In this document: positions 52,035 to 59,681 of the stretch, piece by piece
Layout: each line of letters starts with the position of its first letter
Position numbering within the stretch: position 1 is the stretch's first letter
From: Bacteroidota bacterium
GTDB lineage: Bacteria; Bacteroidota; Bacteroidia; Bacteroidales; Dysgonomonadaceae
Direction: 5' to 3'
Assembly: GCA_023437305.1 (NCBI GenBank)
Contig: JAEZGN010000004.1
Coordinates: 186,001 to 250,000, forward strand
DNA length: 64,000 bases
Notes under the pieces: generated by a model
What the model saw: the letters and a program-made list of their open reading frames with translations, nothing else
Databases searched by the model: none
What the model was told of the DNA's origin: nothing
Program-made: the position numbers and the translations under genes

Positions 52035-54065
52035 ATGAAAAAATATGATATAAAAACAACAGATAAAGAAACTTTAAAAAAGTGGTATCACCTGATGACA
52101 TTAGGACGGGCTATCGACGAAAAAGCACCTGCCTATTTGCTACAATCTCTCGGATGGTCGTACCATGCTCCTTATGCAGGACACGATGGGATTCAGCTTG
52201 CTGTAGGGCAGGCATTTACTAAAGGTGAAGATTTCATGTTCCCTTATTATCGTGATATGCTAACAGTTCTTTCTGCAGGTCTTACTGCAGAAGAACTGAT
52301 ACTGAACGGTATTTCGAAAGCAACTGATCCGGCGAGTGGCGGACGACACATGTCGAACCACTTTGCCAAACCTGAATGGAATATAGAGAACGTATCTTCT
52401 GCCACAGGCAATCACGATCTACATGCCGTAGGAGTAGCCCGTGCCATAAAATATTACGAGAAAAAAGGGGTAGCCATCACGTCGCACGGAGAATCTGCCA
52501 TGTCGGAAGGCTATGTTTTTGAGGCAATAAATGGAGCATCGAAAGAAGAACTGCCTGTAATATTTGTAATACAGGATAACGGTTACGGGATATCAGTCCC
52601 TAAAAAAGATCAGACAGCAAACAGAAAAGCCGTAGATAATTATTCAGGGATAAAAAACCTAAGAATAATGTATTGCAACGGTAAGGATGTTTTCGACTCG
52701 ATGAATGCAATGGCCGAAGCACGCGAATATGCTATTGCAAATCAGAAACCTGTATTACTGCATGCCAATTGTGTACGCATAGGCTCGCACTCCAACTCGG
52801 ACAAGCATACACTGTATCGTGATGAAAACGAATTGAAATATGTAAAAGAAGCCGATCCTTTACATAAATTCCGTCGGATGCTGTTGCGTTACAAACGCTT
52901 TACTGAAGAAGAATTGCAAGCCATAGAAGCCGAAGTAAAAAAAGAAGTAAGTGCCGCTAACAAAAAAGCCTTAGCTGCACCCGATCCGGATCCTAAATCT
53001 ATTTTCGATTTCGTTATTCCTGAACCATATAAACCTGAAAAGTATGTGGATGGAACTCATAATGAAGAAGGCGAAAAGAAAAATCTGGTAACGGCTATTA
53101 ACGAAACACTTAAAGCGGAGTTTAGACACAATCCCGACACTTTCTTGTGGGGGCAAGATGTGGCAAACAAAGACAAAGGGGGAGTGTTCAACGTGTCGAA
53201 AGGCATGCAACAAGAGTTTGGAGAACAACGTGTCTTCAACGCTCCTATTGCAGAAGACTTTATCGTGGGAACAGCAAATGGGATGAGCCGTTTCGACCCG
53301 AAAATACGGGTTGTTATAGAAGGTGCTGAGTTTGCCGATTATTTCTGGCCGGCTATGGAACAATTTGTAGAATGTACGCACGATTACTGGCGCAGCAACG
53401 GCAAGTTCTCACCCAATATCACCCTACGACTTGCATCGGGCGGATATATCGGAGGTGGAATGTACCACTCTCAAAATATTGAGGCTGCATTGGCAACATT
53501 GCCGGGATGCAGAATCGTTTATCCTTCTTTTGCAGACGATGCAGCAGGATTGTTGCGTACTAGCTTACGTTCGGAAGGATTAACCGTATTCTTAGAGCCA
53601 AAAGCTTTATACAACTCTGTAGATGCAGCAACAGTTATTCCTGACGATTTTGAAGTACCTTTTGGTAAGGCGCGTGTACGTCGTCCGGGAAAAGACCTTA
53701 GTCTTTTCACGTATGGAAATACAACATTGTTTAGCCTCGCTGTAGCAGAACGCCTGGCTGAAGAAAATTGGGATGTAGAAGTAATCGACTTGCGCTCTTT
53801 GGTGCCATTAGATAAAGAAACTATTTTCGAATCGGTGAAAAAGACAAGTAAAGCACTTATTGTACATGAAGACAAGGTATTTGCAGGTCTTGGCGGTGAA
53901 ATTGCAGCGATGATTGGTTCCGAAATGTTCCAGCATCTGGATGCTCCTGTACAACGCGTGGGTTCTACTTTCACACCTGTGGGCTTCAACCCGATATTGG
54001 AAAAAGCTGTACTTCCGAATGTAGATAAAATCTATGAAGCCGCTAAGAAATTATTGGAATTTTAA
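52035..54065 (+). CDS. Fused alpha/beta E1 subunit of a 2-oxoacid dehydrogenase
   Basis: 676 residues from ATG 52035 (MKKYDIKTTDKETLKKWYHL); an ATG at 52002, inside the E2 stop, is possible but adds an odd 11-residue leader. Residues about 1-330 are the E1-alpha TPP-binding domain (FPYYRDMLTVLSAGLTAEEL, SGGRHMSNHF, SATGNHDLHAVGVARA). About 350-676 is E1-beta (VFNAPIAEDFIVGTANGMSR, FIEGAEFADYFWP-like VVIEGAEFADYFWPAMEQ, VIDLRSLVPLDKETI, VHEDKVFAGLGGEIAAMIGS). The TPP/Mg motif reads GES-x26-DN rather than GDG-x26-NN. Branched-chain-type 2-oxoacid or pyruvate decarboxylation; specificity unresolved. Confidence 0.94.
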   Translation: MKKYDIKTTDKETLKKWYHLMTLGRAIDEKAPAYLLQSLGWSYHAPYAGHDGIQLAVGQAFTKGEDFMFPYYRDMLTVLSAGLTAEELILNGISKATDPASGGRHMSNHFAKPEWNIENVSSATGNHDLHAVGVARAIKYYEKKGVAITSHGESAMSEGYVFEAINGASKEELPVIFVIQDNGYGISVPKKDQTANRKAVDNYSGIKNLRIMYCNGKDVFDSMNAMAEAREYAIANQKPVLLHANCVRIGSHSNSDKHTLYRDENELKYVKEADPLHKFRRMLLRYKRFTEEELQAIEAEVKKEVSAANKKALAAPDPDPKSIFDFVIPEPYKPEKYVDGTHNEEGEKKNLVTAINETLKAEFRHNPDTFLWGQDVANKDKGGVFNVSKGMQQEFGEQRVFNAPIAEDFIVGTANGMSRFDPKIRVVIEGAEFADYFWPAMEQFVECTHDYWRSNGKFSPNITLRLASGGYIGGGMYHSQNIEAALATLPGCRIVYPSFADDAAGLLRTSLRSEGLTVFLEPKALYNSVDAATVIPDDFEVPFGKARVRRPGKDLSLFTYGNTTLFSLAVAERLAEENWDVEVIDLRSLVPLDKETIFESVKKTSKALIVHEDKVFAGLGGEIAAMIGSEMFQHLDAPVQRVGSTFTPVGFNPILEKAVLPNVDKIYEAAKKLLEF

Positions 54066-54093
54066 ATAAAAAAACACTATAACTATATATGCA

Positions 54094-54600
54094 ATGAAGA
54101 AAATAGGATTGTTTTATGGAACAACTACAACCAAGACAGCCTCTATTGCTAAAAAAATAAAAGAGGCTTTTGGTAGTGATAAAATTGACCTTGTCTCAGT
54201 TGAAGATGCTTGGAAAAAGGATTTTGAAAGTTATGACAATATTATTGTAGGAGTAGCAACATGGTTTGATGGAGAACTCCCCAATCATTGGGATGAGGTA
54301 AAGCCCGAACTAGAATCTTTGAATATGAAAGGTAAGAAAGTTGCTATTTTTGGACTTGGAGATCAGGTGAAGTACCCGGAAAACTTTGTTGACGGAATAG
54401 GTATTTTGGCTGAGACATTTGAGTCTGTTGGCGCTAAGATCGTTGGCTTTACATCTATCGAGGGTTATGATTTTGAAATGTCACGAGCTATCAGAGACCA
54501 CAAATTCGTTGGATTAGCCATAGATAAAGAAAACCAGTCGAAACTAACAAACGATCGGATAAAAAACTGGGTAGAACAACTGAAAAAAGAATTTGATTAA
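54094..54600 (+). CDS. fldA: Flavodoxin (long-chain)
   Basis: 168 residues. The FMN-phosphate loop is YGTTTTKTASIAKKI near the N-terminus; VGVATWFDGELPNHWDEV and FGLGDQVKYPENFVDGIGI are the two isoalloxazine-contact loops of long-chain flavodoxins, with the 20-residue insertion that includes EGYDFEMSRAIRDHKFVGLA. A low-potential electron carrier, replacing ferredoxin under iron limitation. It follows the fused E1 gene by 28 nt and ends the lpdA operon; a strong hairpin follows. Confidence 0.95.
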   Translation: MKKIGLFYGTTTTKTASIAKKIKEAFGSDKIDLVSVEDAWKKDFESYDNIIVGVATWFDGELPNHWDEVKPELESLNMKGKKVAIFGLGDQVKYPENFVDGIGILAETFESVGAKIVGFTSIEGYDFEMSRAIRDHKFVGLAIDKENQSKLTNDRIKNWVEQLKKEFD

Positions 54601-54623
54601 ACAGCAAATTGCTTTATTATAAG

Positions 54624-54668
54624 AAAGGAACTTAATCGTTTAGGATAAATAGCGATTAAGTTCCTTTT
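54624..54668 (+). terminator. Terminator of the lpdA-fldA operon
   Basis: AAAGGAACTTAATCG (54624-54638) pairs with CGATTAAGTTCCTTT (54653-54667), followed by a T-run. The stretch from here to 54886 holds no supported feature. Confidence 0.9.
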
Positions 54669-54886
54669 TATATACTTATATATAGCCAGCATAAAGAAAA
54701 AATAAAGAAAAGGAAGGCATATTGAAATAACGGTAAAGCCATGACCTTGATGTTTTATTCTTTATTATAACTTTGTATAGAAGATGAAAAGAGCGTGCGA
54801 CTCAAACTTTAATCTTTAAAATTACCCAAAGGGAATAAATTTTAATTAAAGTAGAATAAAGATTGTACTATCGAATAATACAACCG

Positions 54887-55711
54887 TTATTCATTATTTC
54901 TCAGTATTTTTATATATTTCGCAAGAAAGAGTGTTAGTTCATCTTGGTATTCTTTAGGAATTGTTACAGCATTATGAGCTATTGCATTTCTAATTTTTCC
55001 AAGTGAGTTGAGATGAGCAAGAATTTCATCTTTTTCTTTTACTATTTTAAATATAGAGGGATAGATTGATATAATTTTAGCATAGTCATCCCACATACAA
55101 TAATATAAAATATTATCCCCTCTTTCGGGAAGCATTTCTGAAAGATTTACTTCCTTTCTTATTGCAAAAGCCTTAGCTAAATCGACCTTTGATATAATTT
55201 CACTTTCCCAAGCACCACCAAGTATGGAAGTCAATCGTTGAAGGAGAAATTTACGTATACTATTTTCCAAATGGTAAAACAAATAATATAGCGTTGCGAA
55301 GAATTCTGCATTTTTTCTGATCTTACTATTTGTAAAAGGGATATCACTAGGCTTCCATGTTAAACTTGTTGTATCTATTTTATAATTAATGAATGGTATT
55401 TCTTCTTCTAACTTTATTTTACTTCGTAAATCCAATTCATAATTTCCTTCAAGTTGATACCCCCTTTTAGTCTTTATAAACTTTACTTTTTTCCCCTTTA
55501 TTTTCTTATTTGTATTATAGGACAAATAGTTAGGAATATTAGAGTAAGGTGTCAGTCGCAAAAGAGAAAATGCTTCTGATATTTGAGTTGGAACAAAATA
55601 ATCAGTATTCTTAACGATTGAAAAGTAGTAAGCAAAATAATCAATTTGTTCAGATGCTTTAAGTTCTCTGAAATTTTCTACTTTTCCAATAAAATCCTTT
55701 AATTCTAACAT
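54887..55711 (-). CDS. Winged-helix plus HEPN (Swt1/Abi-like) protein, candidate RNase toxin
   Basis: 274 residues from ATG 55709-55711, 13 nt after the upstream gene's stop. A longer frame from 55828 would overlap that gene by 104 nt and starts with a low-complexity Lys/Asn leader, so it is rejected. Residues about 1-95 look like a winged helix (EQIDYFAYYFSIVKN, SEAFSLLRLTPYSNIPNYLS). Residues about 130-270 look like a Swt1- or Abi-type HEPN helical bundle: LFYHLENSIRKFLLQRL, then the R-x4-H motif R241-NAIA-H246. HEPN domains with this motif are usually RNases in defence and toxin systems (family knowledge). The activity is unproven. Codons are AT-rich relative to the housekeeping genes around. 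Confidence 0.75.
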   Translation of the reverse strand: MLELKDFIGKVENFRELKASEQIDYFAYYFSIVKNTDYFVPTQISEAFSLLRLTPYSNIPNYLSYNTNKKIKGKKVKFIKTKRGYQLEGNYELDLRSKIKLEEEIPFINYKIDTTSLTWKPSDIPFTNSKIRKNAEFFATLYYLFYHLENSIRKFLLQRLTSILGGAWESEIISKVDLAKAFAIRKEVNLSEMLPERGDNILYYCMWDDYAKIISIYPSIFKIVKEKDEILAHLNSLGKIRNAIAHNAVTIPKEYQDELTLFLAKYIKILRNNE

Positions 55712-55724
55712 ATTGCAGATTAAA

Positions 55725-56948
55725 TTATTCGTCTGTTTGTTCTGCTTTATTTTTTCGTTTTCCGATTTTCCTTTCTTTTCCTTGGGAATTTCCACAGATA
55801 ATTTGTTTTGCATAGTTTGAGCCTTCAACTTTCACAACAAATTCTGTATCATTAATAGATTTAATCCAATCTTTTTTAATACAAGAAGCCAAATTTTGGC
55901 GGATATTTTTTCTCCTTGTATCAGTCGCTCTGTTATTTTCTTTATACCTATCAAGAATATTTTCTCTAGTAAATGTAGTACTACCAAAACTAGATGAGTA
56001 AAAAGCATAACAAAGAATCCATTCAGGTTCGCCTTTAGGATAATCTTTTATAACCAGATCATTTAGAGTTGGATAATCACCTTCAGTAAGGTTAGATGTA
56101 TCAATTGCGGTTGTAGTGTTACTTTTTTGTACGGATGCCTTATTCCCTAAATTATTTCTTTTTGAATTACTAGTTAAGTTCCAAGAGCTAATAATAGATG
56201 GATCTAATGATTCTTTTAAATATTTTTGAGCATTCTCTTCTCCTTCAGGGCAAAGCTCTAAATTTATAGAATCGCTATTAATAAGATTGCGAGAATTAGC
56301 AATCCAACCTCTGAAATTAGCATCATATAGATTTTCTGATTTTAATAAATTATTAAGTTCTTCTCTATCCACTTTATCAAAACCTAATTGCTTTTTATAA
56401 TATAGAAATAGAAGAGTCACTTTTGCGACAAAATCACCTTTACCTTTATTTTTAATTTTTCTTCGATCATATATACTAATAACCCCATTTTTATTTTTAA
56501 ATATTTTTTCCAAGATAACCAAATCTTCATTTTCATCTACAATTGGTGCATGTATAGGATGGACTAAGGACGGTTTTGATGCTTCTACTATATCTACATC
56601 TTCTATCGTTTTCTGAATATTACTGTCATATGATTGATAGATAGCTTTAGTAGAGTTGTAATTTTTAAAAGGCAATAGCTGGGCGAATGTTTCAACAACA
56701 TTTCCTGCAACTGTATCAGTAAATGATGCTCTAAAAGTTTTTCCATTCTCATTTTCTGTAAATTCAATATTATTCACAGCCGAATTATTTGTATGGTAGC
56801 TATCTTTTAGTTCTTTACCACAAGATATACATATTGGAGAATCTTTATACAAGATCTCATTACAATCTAAGCATATAACTTGACTTCTACACTTTGGGCA
56901 AAATTTCGCATTGCTCGGCAACTCAAAATTACAATATAAGCACTCCAT
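55725..56948 (-). CDS. Double zinc-ribbon protein with winged-helix-like domains, partner of the HEPN protein
   Basis: 407 residues. Four CxxC pairs at the N-terminus (C3/C6, C17/C20, C26/C29, C40/C43) form a DZANK-like double zinc ribbon. A polar linker follows, then a helical segment at about 145-255 (FVAKVTLLFLYYKKQLGFDK, ELNNLLKSENLYDANFRGWI) and a Ser/Thr/Asn linker. A second helical, winged-helix-like segment at about 305-385 (EWILCYAFYSSSFGSTTFTR, NIRQNLASCIKKDWI) precedes a basic tail. The second segment resembles the N-terminus of the HEPN protein. The gene precedes the HEPN gene with 13 nt between them. I do not recognise a named family; regulator, adaptor or antitoxin are possible. 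Confidence 0.75.
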   Translation of the reverse strand: MECLYCNFELPSNAKFCPKCRSQVICLDCNEILYKDSPICISCGKELKDSYHTNNSAVNNIEFTENENGKTFRASFTDTVAGNVVETFAQLLPFKNYNSTKAIYQSYDSNIQKTIEDVDIVEASKPSLVHPIHAPIVDENEDLVILEKIFKNKNGVISIYDRRKIKNKGKGDFVAKVTLLFLYYKKQLGFDKVDREELNNLLKSENLYDANFRGWIANSRNLINSDSINLELCPEGEENAQKYLKESLDPSIISSWNLTSNSKRNNLGNKASVQKSNTTTAIDTSNLTEGDYPTLNDLVIKDYPKGEPEWILCYAFYSSSFGSTTFTRENILDRYKENNRATDTRRKNIRQNLASCIKKDWIKSINDTEFVVKVEGSNYAKQIICGNSQGKERKIGKRKNKAEQTDE

Positions 56949-57033
56949 AGAAATATTATTTTATTATAAGATACAAATTAAACTATTTTTGTTTATTTTA
57001 TCAATAAAACTTTTGAACAGCAAAAGATTAAGA

Positions 57034-57924
57034 TTAAATATTATTCTCCCCATACTCCCCAATCTTCTCCTCACAAATTCTTTTTGTAATATCCCTCAGC
57101 AATTCCACTTTGGGAACAAGGGCGTCAATATCCTCCTTGGAGACTACAAAATCAGGGTCGTAGCGTCCGTTTACATAAGCAGCTTTGACAAGTTCAAAAA
57201 GCCGTTTCTCTTCGGGGGTATGCTGTGGAAAAACTTTGATAAACTCATCCGAATATTTTTTGACCGAGTTTAAAAGTTTAGTCAGATTATGTTGTTTGGG
57301 ATTTTCTAAGGTAAACACTAAACGGATTGCATAAATATAGTTTTCACAGGCTTGATGAAGCATAAAAGAAGACATTCGGTAATCTCTTTTATTTAAATAA
57401 AATTCTACACCATCATAAAAGCTATTTGCTCTATCGAATTTATCATCAAAATATTCCTGAGCCTGTTGTTTTATTTCTTCGAAGTTAAGTTTGCGTCTAC
57501 GGGCTAGCTTATGTTTTTCACTGTCGTACAGTATTACACCTTCTTGTTTTATTTGGCTGTAAAAATATCTACCTTCTTTCAGGTATTTGTTCAGCTTTTT
57601 CATGTCCTCGCTGATAAACTGAACAGGCGGTTGTCTGTCGGGGTCTTTTGCCCGATCATAATATAAATCTTCTATATTACTGAGGGTTTTGATAGCAACA
57701 CCATCCGAGATACCGCTTGTTACCACCAATATATCATAGTCGCTTACATAAAATTGCCTTTTGCCAAATTCATATTTTTCGTCATACAACACATAATCGT
57801 TTCGGGCATAGCTTCCGAAAAGAATTATCATTTCGGTTTGTTTCAGCCGTTGCAAAACAGTCTCAACAATAAAATATAAATCTCTCTGATTAGTTGAAGG
57901 TAAATATGATATGGACTTTTTCAT
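57034..57924 (-). CDS. Nucleotidyltransferase-HEPN fusion protein (MNT/HEPN)
   Basis: 296 residues. About 15-100 is a minimal nucleotidyltransferase: LFGSYARNDYVLYD (G37-S38 motif) and VSDYDILVV (D62, D64), the metal-binding aspartates. About 155-290 is a HEPN domain (SSFMLHQACENYIYAIRLVF, PKQHNLTKLL, NGRYDPDFV). The usual catalytic R-x4-6-H motif is not apparent, so this HEPN may be inactive as an RNase. In separate MNT/HEPN pairs the MNT protein AMPylates and silences the HEPN toxin; fused forms are common in Bacteroidetes and their role is unclear. It has its own -7 box and a small palindrome upstream, and lies 85 nt from the zinc-ribbon gene. Confidence 0.9.
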   Translation of the reverse strand: MKKSISYLPSTNQRDLYFIVETVLQRLKQTEMIILFGSYARNDYVLYDEKYEFGKRQFYVSDYDILVVTSGISDGVAIKTLSNIEDLYYDRAKDPDRQPPVQFISEDMKKLNKYLKEGRYFYSQIKQEGVILYDSEKHKLARRRKLNFEEIKQQAQEYFDDKFDRANSFYDGVEFYLNKRDYRMSSFMLHQACENYIYAIRLVFTLENPKQHNLTKLLNSVKKYSDEFIKVFPQHTPEEKRLFELVKAAYVNGRYDPDFVVSKEDIDALVPKVELLRDITKRICEEKIGEYGENNI

Positions 57925-57951
57925 TTTATGATTTAATATTAATCCTTTCTA

Positions 57952-57980
57952 CAAAAATAAATAAAAAGGTCTGCGACCTT
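57952..57980 (-). promoter_or_regulatory. Promoter and palindrome upstream of the MNT-HEPN gene
   Basis: TATTTTTG on the minus strand (57959-57952) fits TAnnTTTG, 27 nt before the ATG. AAGGTCTGCGACCTT (57966-57980) is a 6+3+6 palindrome just upstream of the -7 box, a plausible operator. Confidence 0.45.
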
Positions 57981-58110
57981 AAAGATATGCAAAAAAGAAA
58001 AATCAAGATTAACTTTTTGTGTGTTAATTGTATCAATGAAACTCGAAAGCGGATATTTATCACTTTATAGACTACAAAATAGCCTAGAGGTGATCTTCGG
58101 GATTGCCCGA

Positions 58111-58149
58111 AAAAAGAAAAATCCGTATAAATCAACTGTTTATACGGAT
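58111..58149 (-). terminator. Terminator of the tmRNA gene
   Basis: On the minus strand ATCCGTATAAA (58149-58139) pairs with TTTATACGGAT (58131-58121), followed by TTTTC and T5, about 20 nt after the tmRNA 3' end. Confidence 0.85.
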
Positions 58150-58169
58150 CTGTCTTTTCTAAAAAAATG

Positions 58170-58564
58170 TGGAGCTGGAGGGACTTGAACCCTCGTCCAA
58201 ACAAGGAACTAATTTGCTTTCTACATGCTTATCTCCGCTTAAGTTTTCGTGAATGAGCAAGACCGAAGCCACCAACTCAAACCTTAGCTTTTTTATTTCA
58301 GATAAGAGCCAAAGCCTCCCCTATCCTATCTCCGATTTGTCTGCACCACCTGATCGGCACGCTTCGAAGCCACAGCTTCCGGGTGATGTCTTGTCCTTAC
58401 ACCTGTGCAAGGATTAAGCTAGAATCTACTATACTTCGATTAAGCAGCAAGAGCGTAATTGTTATTGCCAGTTAAATTTGTGACGTCTGAGATTATAGTG
58501 CCAGCCGACTACGCACTGCATGCTTACAAACCACTTCATCTCGCTGTCAAAGCCAGTCAGCCCC
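58170..58564 (-). ncRNA. ssrA: Transfer-messenger RNA (tmRNA)
   Basis: Read on the minus strand. The 5' end GGGGCTGACTGGCTTTGACA pairs with the 3' CAGCTCC (7-bp acceptor stem with one G-U). The T-arm is GAGGGTTCAAGTCCCTC. The tag reading frame GGCAATAACAATTACGCT plus CTTGCTGCTTAA gives G-N-N-N-Y-A-L-A-A-stop, close to known Bacteroidetes tags (GENNYALAA type); the resume codon (GGC) is inferred. CCA is not encoded. tmRNA with SmpB rescues stalled ribosomes and tags products for proteolysis. A terminator follows. The 5' end could differ by a base or two. Confidence 0.93.
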
Positions 58565-58662
58565 GTTGGATTTGTTTTTGCCTGATATACAACGCTTTAA
58601 TATCAGACTTAGACATTGAAAAACAAATAATGCGAAACATTTGTAAAATACAATATCGGATA

Positions 58663-58670
58663 CAAAGATA
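58663..58670 (-). promoter_or_regulatory. Possible -7 box of the tmRNA gene
   Basis: TATCTTTG on the minus strand fits TAnnTTTG, 98 nt before the mature 5' end. It would imply a long 5' leader removed by RNase P. Confidence 0.35.
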
Positions 58671-58808
58671 ACTCTTTTTTAGTATATACAACAAGCCAAG
58701 CCAAAGCTATTATAATTTCTCGTATTGTAAATAAAAGGTACACTACTTTAAAACACTTCAAAGCCTTCTAAAATCATCTTCCCTAAACGACTAATACTTT
58801 CCCTCTTC

Positions 58809-58838
58809 TTGTCAATTCAAAAATATCCTTTATCTTTG
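58809..58838 (+). promoter_or_regulatory. Promoter of tRNA-Ser
   Basis: TTG at 58809-58811, 19-nt spacer, TATCTTTG at 58831-58838, 24 nt before the tRNA. This is the best complete Bacteroidetes -33/-7 promoter in the window. Confidence 0.7.
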
Positions 58839-58862
58839 CACACGCTACAACCGGAGGACAAA

Positions 58863-58950
58863 GGAGAGGTGCTCGAGTGGTTGAAGAGGCACGCCTGGAA
58901 AGCGTGTATACCCCTAAAGGGTATCGAGAGTTCGAATCTCTTCCTCTCCG
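58863..58950 (+). tRNA. tRNA-Ser (anticodon GGA)
   Basis: 88 nt. Acceptor stem GGAGAGG/CCTCTCC with discriminator G, anticodon loop CTGGAAA (GGA), a long variable arm (TACCCCTAAAGGGTA) typical of class II tRNA-Ser, and T-arm GAGAGTTCGAATCTC. CCA is not encoded. Reads UCC and UCU codons. Cognate of serS at 18999. Confidence 0.96.
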
Positions 58951-58976
58951 CTTAAAACAATGACAATCAAGAAATA

Positions 58977-59008
58977 AAAAAGGACTAAAATAAAATTCAG
59001 TCCTTTTT
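58977..59008 (+). terminator. Bidirectional terminator between tRNA-Ser and a lipoprotein gene
   Basis: AAAAAGGACT (58977-58986) pairs with AGTCCTTTTT (58999-59008). A/T runs on both sides serve the converging tRNA and lipoprotein genes. Confidence 0.85.
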
Positions 59009-59027
59009 CTATTTTATAGATTTCTAT

Positions 59028-59420
59028 TTATTTGGATGCTGAATCATCTTTTTCAAGCTCAAGATTAACTGTTGTGTTATCCCATTTGTTCATTTGTCCT
59101 GTTCCTAAATCTACAATAAAACCAGGCCAAAATAGGATATTCCATAGAGAGGTCGTATTGAAAGTAGACTCTAAAATAAAAGGTAATGTCTTATATCCTT
59201 CTTTTTTAGCCAAAAGTTGCTTGTCGCTCATTTTCTTTTTAACTGAGATAGTCGCAGTTTTGTCACTTCCTATTTCTGCTAATTTCACATTATTACTTGC
59301 ATCATAAATCTTTGTACCTTCAATCCCCGAGAACGTTATGCTTTGCTTAGACGGAGTAAATATTGTAGCACAAGACGAAAATAAAAAAACGACAGATGCG
59401 AATACAACTAATTTTTTCAT
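59028..59420 (-). CDS. Small lipoprotein, PEGA-like
   Basis: 130 residues from ATG 59418-59420, preferred over 59453 because a -7 box (59451-59458) overlaps the longer start and because it gives a lipoprotein signal (MKKLVVFASVVFLFSSC, Cys17). The mature part begins ATIFTPSKQSITFSGIEGTK and is beta-rich, like PEGA-type domains (IYDASNNVKLAEIG, KKEGYKTLPFIL). A conserved hydrophobic turn SLWNILFWPGFIVDLGTGQM occurs in many small Bacteroidetes envelope lipoproteins of unknown function. Single gene; function unknown. Confidence 0.85.
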   Translation of the reverse strand: MKKLVVFASVVFLFSSCATIFTPSKQSITFSGIEGTKIYDASNNVKLAEIGSDKTATISVKKKMSDKQLLAKKEGYKTLPFILESTFNTTSLWNILFWPGFIVDLGTGQMNKWDNTTVNLELEKDDSASK

Positions 59421-59450
59421 AATATGTAATTTTATATTGATAGATTTAGA

Positions 59451-59458
59451 CAAATCTA
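59451..59458 (-). promoter_or_regulatory. -7 promoter box of the PEGA-like lipoprotein gene
   Basis: TAGATTTG on the minus strand fits TAnnTTTG, 30 nt before the preferred ATG at 59420. Confidence 0.45.
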
Positions 59459-59681
59459 TGAAATCATTTTTATTTTTTGTTTATTTCTCCCTATATTTTT
59501 TAACAACTCTGAGAACTTATTTTATAAGGCTTATTCATTCAATTATTTAACTATCTACTAGCTTATCCATAAAAGAATATTAGATATAGTTATCTTTTGT
59601 CTGTCTCTTTTTATTTAATTTAGATCTCTAGTTTATAATATACGAATCCTATTTTAGAGATAAAACGAACTCTTGTAACGA

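Noticed and set aside
55712..55828. An N-terminal extension of 39 residues on the HEPN protein
   Set aside because: It overlaps the upstream coding sequence by 104 nt and is low-complexity. An ATG 13 nt after the upstream stop fits better.
58096..58111. Small hairpin TTCGGG/CCCGAA near the tmRNA terminator
   Set aside because: The T-run lies on the wrong side for the minus-strand transcript, and the better terminator is at 58111-58149.
54669..58169. Attachment-site direct repeats of the tmRNA 3' end
   Set aside because: Reading by eye found no second copy of the T-arm/acceptor sequence in this stretch and no integrase gene.
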